Shown here piece after piece: positions 26,741 to 30,715 of a stretch of DNA of 30,715 bases. Positions within the stretch are counted from its first letter, which is position 1. The number at the start of each line of letters is the position of its first letter. Source of the stretch: Saccoglossus kowalevskii (taxonomy: Eukaryota > Hemichordata > Enteropneusta > Harrimaniidae); contig NW_003146774.1 of the NCBI RefSeq assembly GCF_000003605.2, positions 158,865 through 189,579 on the forward strand. The letters are read 5' to 3'. The position numbers were made by a program, and so were the translations under genes. The notes under the pieces are model-generated. The model worked only from the letters and a program-made list of their open reading frames with translations, did no database searches and was not told the origin of the DNA.

Positions 26741-29535
26741 ATATGTGGTGGATATGTGTGATTTCCCATTTTGGACATTTATGCCATTAGGTGCTATTTC
26801 AACGTTAAATTTGCACACACAATTTAAACTCACAATTGATGTGGAATTATATATATTATTGTACTGCGAATTATGGCATTATGTTGTGAGAACTTTAACA
26901 CTCCTGCTTATTTTTTTTATAAATCATGGAGCCTAGAAACCTTCGAGACAGGGCAAGGAATAGAATAATTCAAAATCTATGTCATTACTTATACTAGTAT
27001 GTCATATACAAAAATATTATAATGATTTAATCAACAGTATGCTAAGCGTATATTGTTTAGAAGATAACATATCGCTTGGAAAAAATAGTATATTTGAGGT
27101 ATATACTCACTTCACATGGTCATTAGTGTCATGTCTGCGACGTTAACAACCTACAAGTATTGTATAAGACGTTATATTTTACTTACTTCGGTATTTTGTA
27201 TTTGATTTTTTTTTCTAAATGACTCTCTTACGTTTTAACTGCTCGTCGTTCTGATCACTGAATTAGTAAATTAATGATCACCAATAAGGAATTTTATTTT
27301 AAATATGGATATGTTTATATTTTTTGACATCAGATGTTCAAACATTACTACTTAAACTTGACGAGGTTACTTTAGAGTATTTCGATTTATTCATTTGTAT
27401 GACAACATTTCCGTTTTAAATTCTTAGGATGTTTTCATCTAGTGTCTAACCACTAGCCAAAAATAGTAAAGCACTTAATATTCATGTTAAAAAATATTTA
27501 CAAGCCAATGCCACCGAGGCTCGTGTTTAACAAAGCGATTCACATTAATAATACCCAAATTTAGATAAGAACTCCAGCAATTGCCCCCACAACATAGAAT
27601 GAATAATTTGCGAATTTATTCAAGGTAGAACGAGTTTGATTGTACTACGAATAGAAGGAGACTGGTGCTGAAAAAAACTACATAGGGGTGTAAAGTAAGA
27701 AATAGTTATACGGGAAGTCCGTTTATCATGTATTTGAATATAATATATAATTGTACTGAATTAAGTAAAGTTAATGATGTATTTGTTACTGTATCGATTC
27801 GGTAGGTAACTGTATATCATATCAGGTTTGATTTTATAATATTGGAACACTTTCATTGTATTGCAACATATGCGTTACTGTGTGTTACTGAACACGTGCT
27901 TTGTCGCGATATAAATACCTTTGAGAGTTACGAGTTTTAATGTTTTGCGACAAGACTGCACTTTTACTTGTTCATTGTATACAATTATTGTAAAGTTTAA
28001 TATTAAATATATGAAAAACGCTTTCGCGTCTTCGTGTGCCTTGGCGGTCATCTGATGGCTAGCTATTTCTGATAATTTTCGCCATTATATCGATCGATGT
28101 TTGTGACGGAATGTTGGTCACAAAGTTATTTCCGTATTTTTCACGCTTTGATATTTATGGTATATAGCACACATGTATAAGTACGTCCTTGTTATTTCAT
28201 TTTCTTTCATGTTTAGTATCGTAACAATACTACTGAGGCGACATACAACTTGGTTAGCAACTGTTCAGAAACCCCAAATGCGTGGCATAACCTTTGACGT
28301 CACGACTGTTTACAAGTTATACTTTACGACAGTGTATCTAGTAAAAACTATTTACCTAGCCTCTATTATTTGAACCATGACTTCTGTTGCCGTAACTAAC
28401 ACTTTTGTATGTCAATTGTGCAGTTTCTCTCCCTAATCCGGCAGTATGTTTGTTGAAAACTGTTAACAGATTTACTAGTCAATCATGATCAGTCAGTGCA
28501 GCGTTCTTCTTATTTTTTAAAAAAAGTTAGACCATACCGAATCTCATAATTGAAGTATACAGGTATGCGGTGTTGTTTGACCCCCATTTTCACGTCGAAT
28601 CGATATTTCTGATGTTCGACCATTTTAGCAAAATTTTGGTTTTTAAAAGCGCCCTCAATGTCAATCTTTTGGTTCACTTTTCACGCTGCGATATGCCCTT
28701 CTCGAAAAAAAAAAATCCGCAAATCCGCAACAGCGAAAAATATCGTTTCAAAGTTGCTCATTATATATTCAAATACTATTTGAGGTATATTGTAAGACAT
28801 TCAGTTTCTTGTAACTCGCCTAAATTTTAGTTGATTCTTTAAAATCTAACACAGCTGCAAAGGTCAAAATATCCTGAATGCATCTCCAGTTGTTTTAAAA
28901 ATGTTCGGATCCGTTTTACGAAGAAATACGCAATTGCCGAAGAAGCGTGAAATGTGCAGAATATCCGATGTTCGGTAAACTTCAACGGTGTTTATATGTC
29001 AACACAAATGAGCGAGGCACACATAGCATATAGAATTAAGCCGATCTTATTACCCAAGGCAGTTAGACATTTGTCACATGTCACAACATTAATTTCCAAT
29101 TTTCTTAGAACAAGTAGAAAAATCCGATATTGGCTGGAGCTTTTTTTATATGGAACTGGTCAAGGTGAATGGCAAACTTGGTCGTCAAACTTGTCAACAG
29201 TAATAAATAAGCACCGGCTTACTTCGCTCACCCCACTATGAATTAAATGGCTGTTTATAAGGCCACTTTTGATGGTTTCATGTTTTTTTATAAATAACAA
29301 TTTTAATATTAAACTTCTATGCTCTTGTATCCAATCGTGGGTATCCATCATACTGAACAACAGGTGTCAGTTTCACTAAGAATATTATTATACTTCATTT
29401 TCATTAAAATTACTGATATATATATATATTATCAAAAATGGCCCAAAATATATTTTAAAAGGAAGATATACTAGGTCCAAGTTTCTGTCGAGTGACCAAT
29501 AGCAATAAACAGAATAAAACATTTCCATATAACAG
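26741..29535. other. 3' flank and spacer to the next exon
   Basis: Non-coding on both strands as far as I can see. It includes the 3' untranslated region, whose end cannot be fixed. The AATAAA at 26736-26741 overlaps the stop and is probably not used. ATTAAA near 28001 is only a candidate. Small open frames (for example 28570-28830 and 28954-29241) have no recognised motif. Confidence 0.5.
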
Positions 29536-29606
29536 TCTTGTATAAATCGGCTGGGTTATATGACGACAGGAAATGACATACTTTGACGCACAACCCATAG
29601 CAGAAG
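29536..29606 (+). CDS. First exon of a tandem paralogue (partial gene)
   Basis: The exon begins after ATATAACAG with TCTTGTATAAATCGGCTG, against CCTTGTATAAATCGACTG in exon 1 of the main gene. Its ATG at 29573 opens MTYFDAQPIAE plus one base, followed by donor G|GTAATC, against MTDSDDHALLIAE with G|GTAGTT. Border, donor and phase 1 all agree, while the surrounding introns do not align, as expected for a conserved exon of a duplicated gene. An in-frame TGA at 29561 sits upstream of the ATG, and an out-of-frame ATG lies at 29560. No second exon was found before the window ends, so the copy is incomplete here and could also be a relic. Confidence 0.6.
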
Positions 29607-30715
29607 GTAATCTGTGTGTTTTGGAACTGTATATCAATCTAATAGATATTTGATGAAAGTGACCTATTGAACTTTTGTATTGCTATAACACACCTTCCGA
29701 CAATAGTTACAAACTATTAGGTCTATTAGTTTCGCAGAGTATATTCATAAGTGTTCCTGTGAATTTACCGGGCCTTTTCCGAGTTCCCTCAAACGTCCCA
29801 TTTTGCTGTGAGAGGGCGCTGTAAAATGTGGGGTCAAAATTCAATATGGCGGCGACATTTTATTGAATGAATTGCATCGTCATTCCCATCGCAAACTCCT
29901 ATTTGAAACATTTTGCTCGCACAAACTCTCACAAATTTTGTGAAAAATTAAACATAGCAAATATGACATGCCATGGTTTCACGTCTCCGGGCATTAATAT
30001 TCATGGGTTAAAGGGAACCGATACTATAAATAAGGGTCAATATGGCCACCGTATTAGTATGCTAATCCGAACCAAGCAGTTAACATCGTGGCGGGAGCTC
30101 CGTGAAATATGCCATGTACGATGTTTGGAGATCAAGCTGTGGTTCCAAATACATATCCACGGGGGCATGAATATGTACGCTAGCGATTACACTCGTTAGC
30201 TGTGGAATCATAACCCTATGTTGCCGACCGCATTATTTACGTGACTGACTCTGGCCGGCCCATAGGGCTATGGGGCCTTGTGCGACTGAATACCGGTTAA
30301 AATCCACATGCCAAATTTGGTCGTCGCGAAAATCACATTTTAAGACCTTCGAAAGTACTCACTATGTTTATTTACTTCCAAACAATGACCAGAACCTATT
30401 TGCGCTGTGAAATGATGACGGTGGTCATAAAAAATTGACTTTATTTACCGTACACCGAGTCGCACAAAAATAACAAGACGAAAGACGCCATTTTGTATTC
30501 CAGAGTTTATAGCAAATGACGCGAGACCTATCATTTTGTACCACGTGATCGAAATCAGTAGATAAATTGCGTTTATGCAACTAGTTTCTATTATTAAACA
30601 AAAATCATACAATTATAAATACTGTATGTGATTGCTTTCTTGGAACAATTAGAATAACGGGAAGAGTGAGTTTTATTCTTCCACCACTGCATCACATGAC
30701 CGCCAAACGAGATTA
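29607..30715. other. Putative first intron of the paralogue
   Basis: I found no exon resembling exon 2 of the main gene. An open frame of 110 codons (29867-30199) has no recognised domain. AATATGGCGGC near 29850 resembles a YY1 site. Confidence 0.4.

Noticed and set aside
26736-26741. AATAAA at the stop codon as polyadenylation signal
   Set aside because: It overlaps the stop codon and would leave almost no 3' untranslated region. No supporting downstream element was recognised.
28295-28302. TGACGTCA, a perfect CRE octamer
   Set aside because: An octamer of this kind is expected about once in 65 kb by chance, and it lies 1.2 kb from the nearest exon.
28954-29241. 95-codon frame before the paralogous exon
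   Set aside because: No motif and no exon-like borders. It is within the chance length range for a 30-kb window.
29867-30199. 110-codon frame in the putative paralogue intron
   Set aside because: No recognisable domain, no match to exon 2 of the main gene, and ordinary composition for non-coding DNA here.
1-30715. CRISPR arrays, tRNA or rRNA genes, operon-like bacterial genes
   Set aside because: No evenly spaced repeats with unique spacers, no tRNA box A/B pair with a fold, and every supported gene has spliceosomal introns.

Overview
The window comes from an intron-rich animal genome. It is AT-rich, has many short exons bounded by GT-AG splice sites, and carries MITE-like DNA elements, simple repeats and diverged dispersed repeats. 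Nothing looks bacterial or viral. The type of gene and the repeat landscape suggest a (probably marine) invertebrate. Narrower placement, for example hemichordate, echinoderm or lancelet, would be a guess.

Layout. Positions 1-7013 hold no recognisable gene. They contain two related copies of a dispersed repeat (about 1857-3797 and 4624-5058), a TTAA-flanked MITE-like element nested in the first copy (2720-3296), a 20-bp-stem hairpin (4167-4219) and a two-unit repeat just upstream of the gene. Positions 7062-26740 (+ strand) carry one gene, which I reconstruct as 25 coding exons with a continuous frame of 3189 nt (1062 residues plus stop). Positions 26741-29528 are non-coding as far as I can see. 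At 29536-29606 lies a second exon that closely matches the first exon of the main gene, including its boundary AG, GT donor and intron phase. It is probably the start of a tandem paralogue that continues past the window.

The main gene is the notable object. In order, its predicted protein has two N-terminal ubiquitin-like folds, an unassigned helical block, a degenerate U-box-like segment, a von Willebrand A domain with an intact metal-binding MIDAS triad, a complete ubiquitin-conjugating E2 fold with the catalytic cysteine (C900), and a canonical C-terminal U-box. Since U-boxes recruit E2 enzymes, this would be a single-chain E2-E3 ubiquitin ligase with its own ubiquitin-like and metal-dependent adhesion or recognition modules. 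I know of no characterised vertebrate protein with this order. Its substrates and function cannot be read from the sequence.

The introns hold further repeats: a long GT microsatellite, a three-unit tandem array, a 1.2-kb terminal-inverted-repeat element between the E2 exons and the U-box exon, and a hairpin in the intron inside the E2 fold. One intron inside the E2 fold uses a GC-AG donor. All exon boundaries were inferred by hand from splice signals, phase continuity and domain alignment. None is backed by transcript data.
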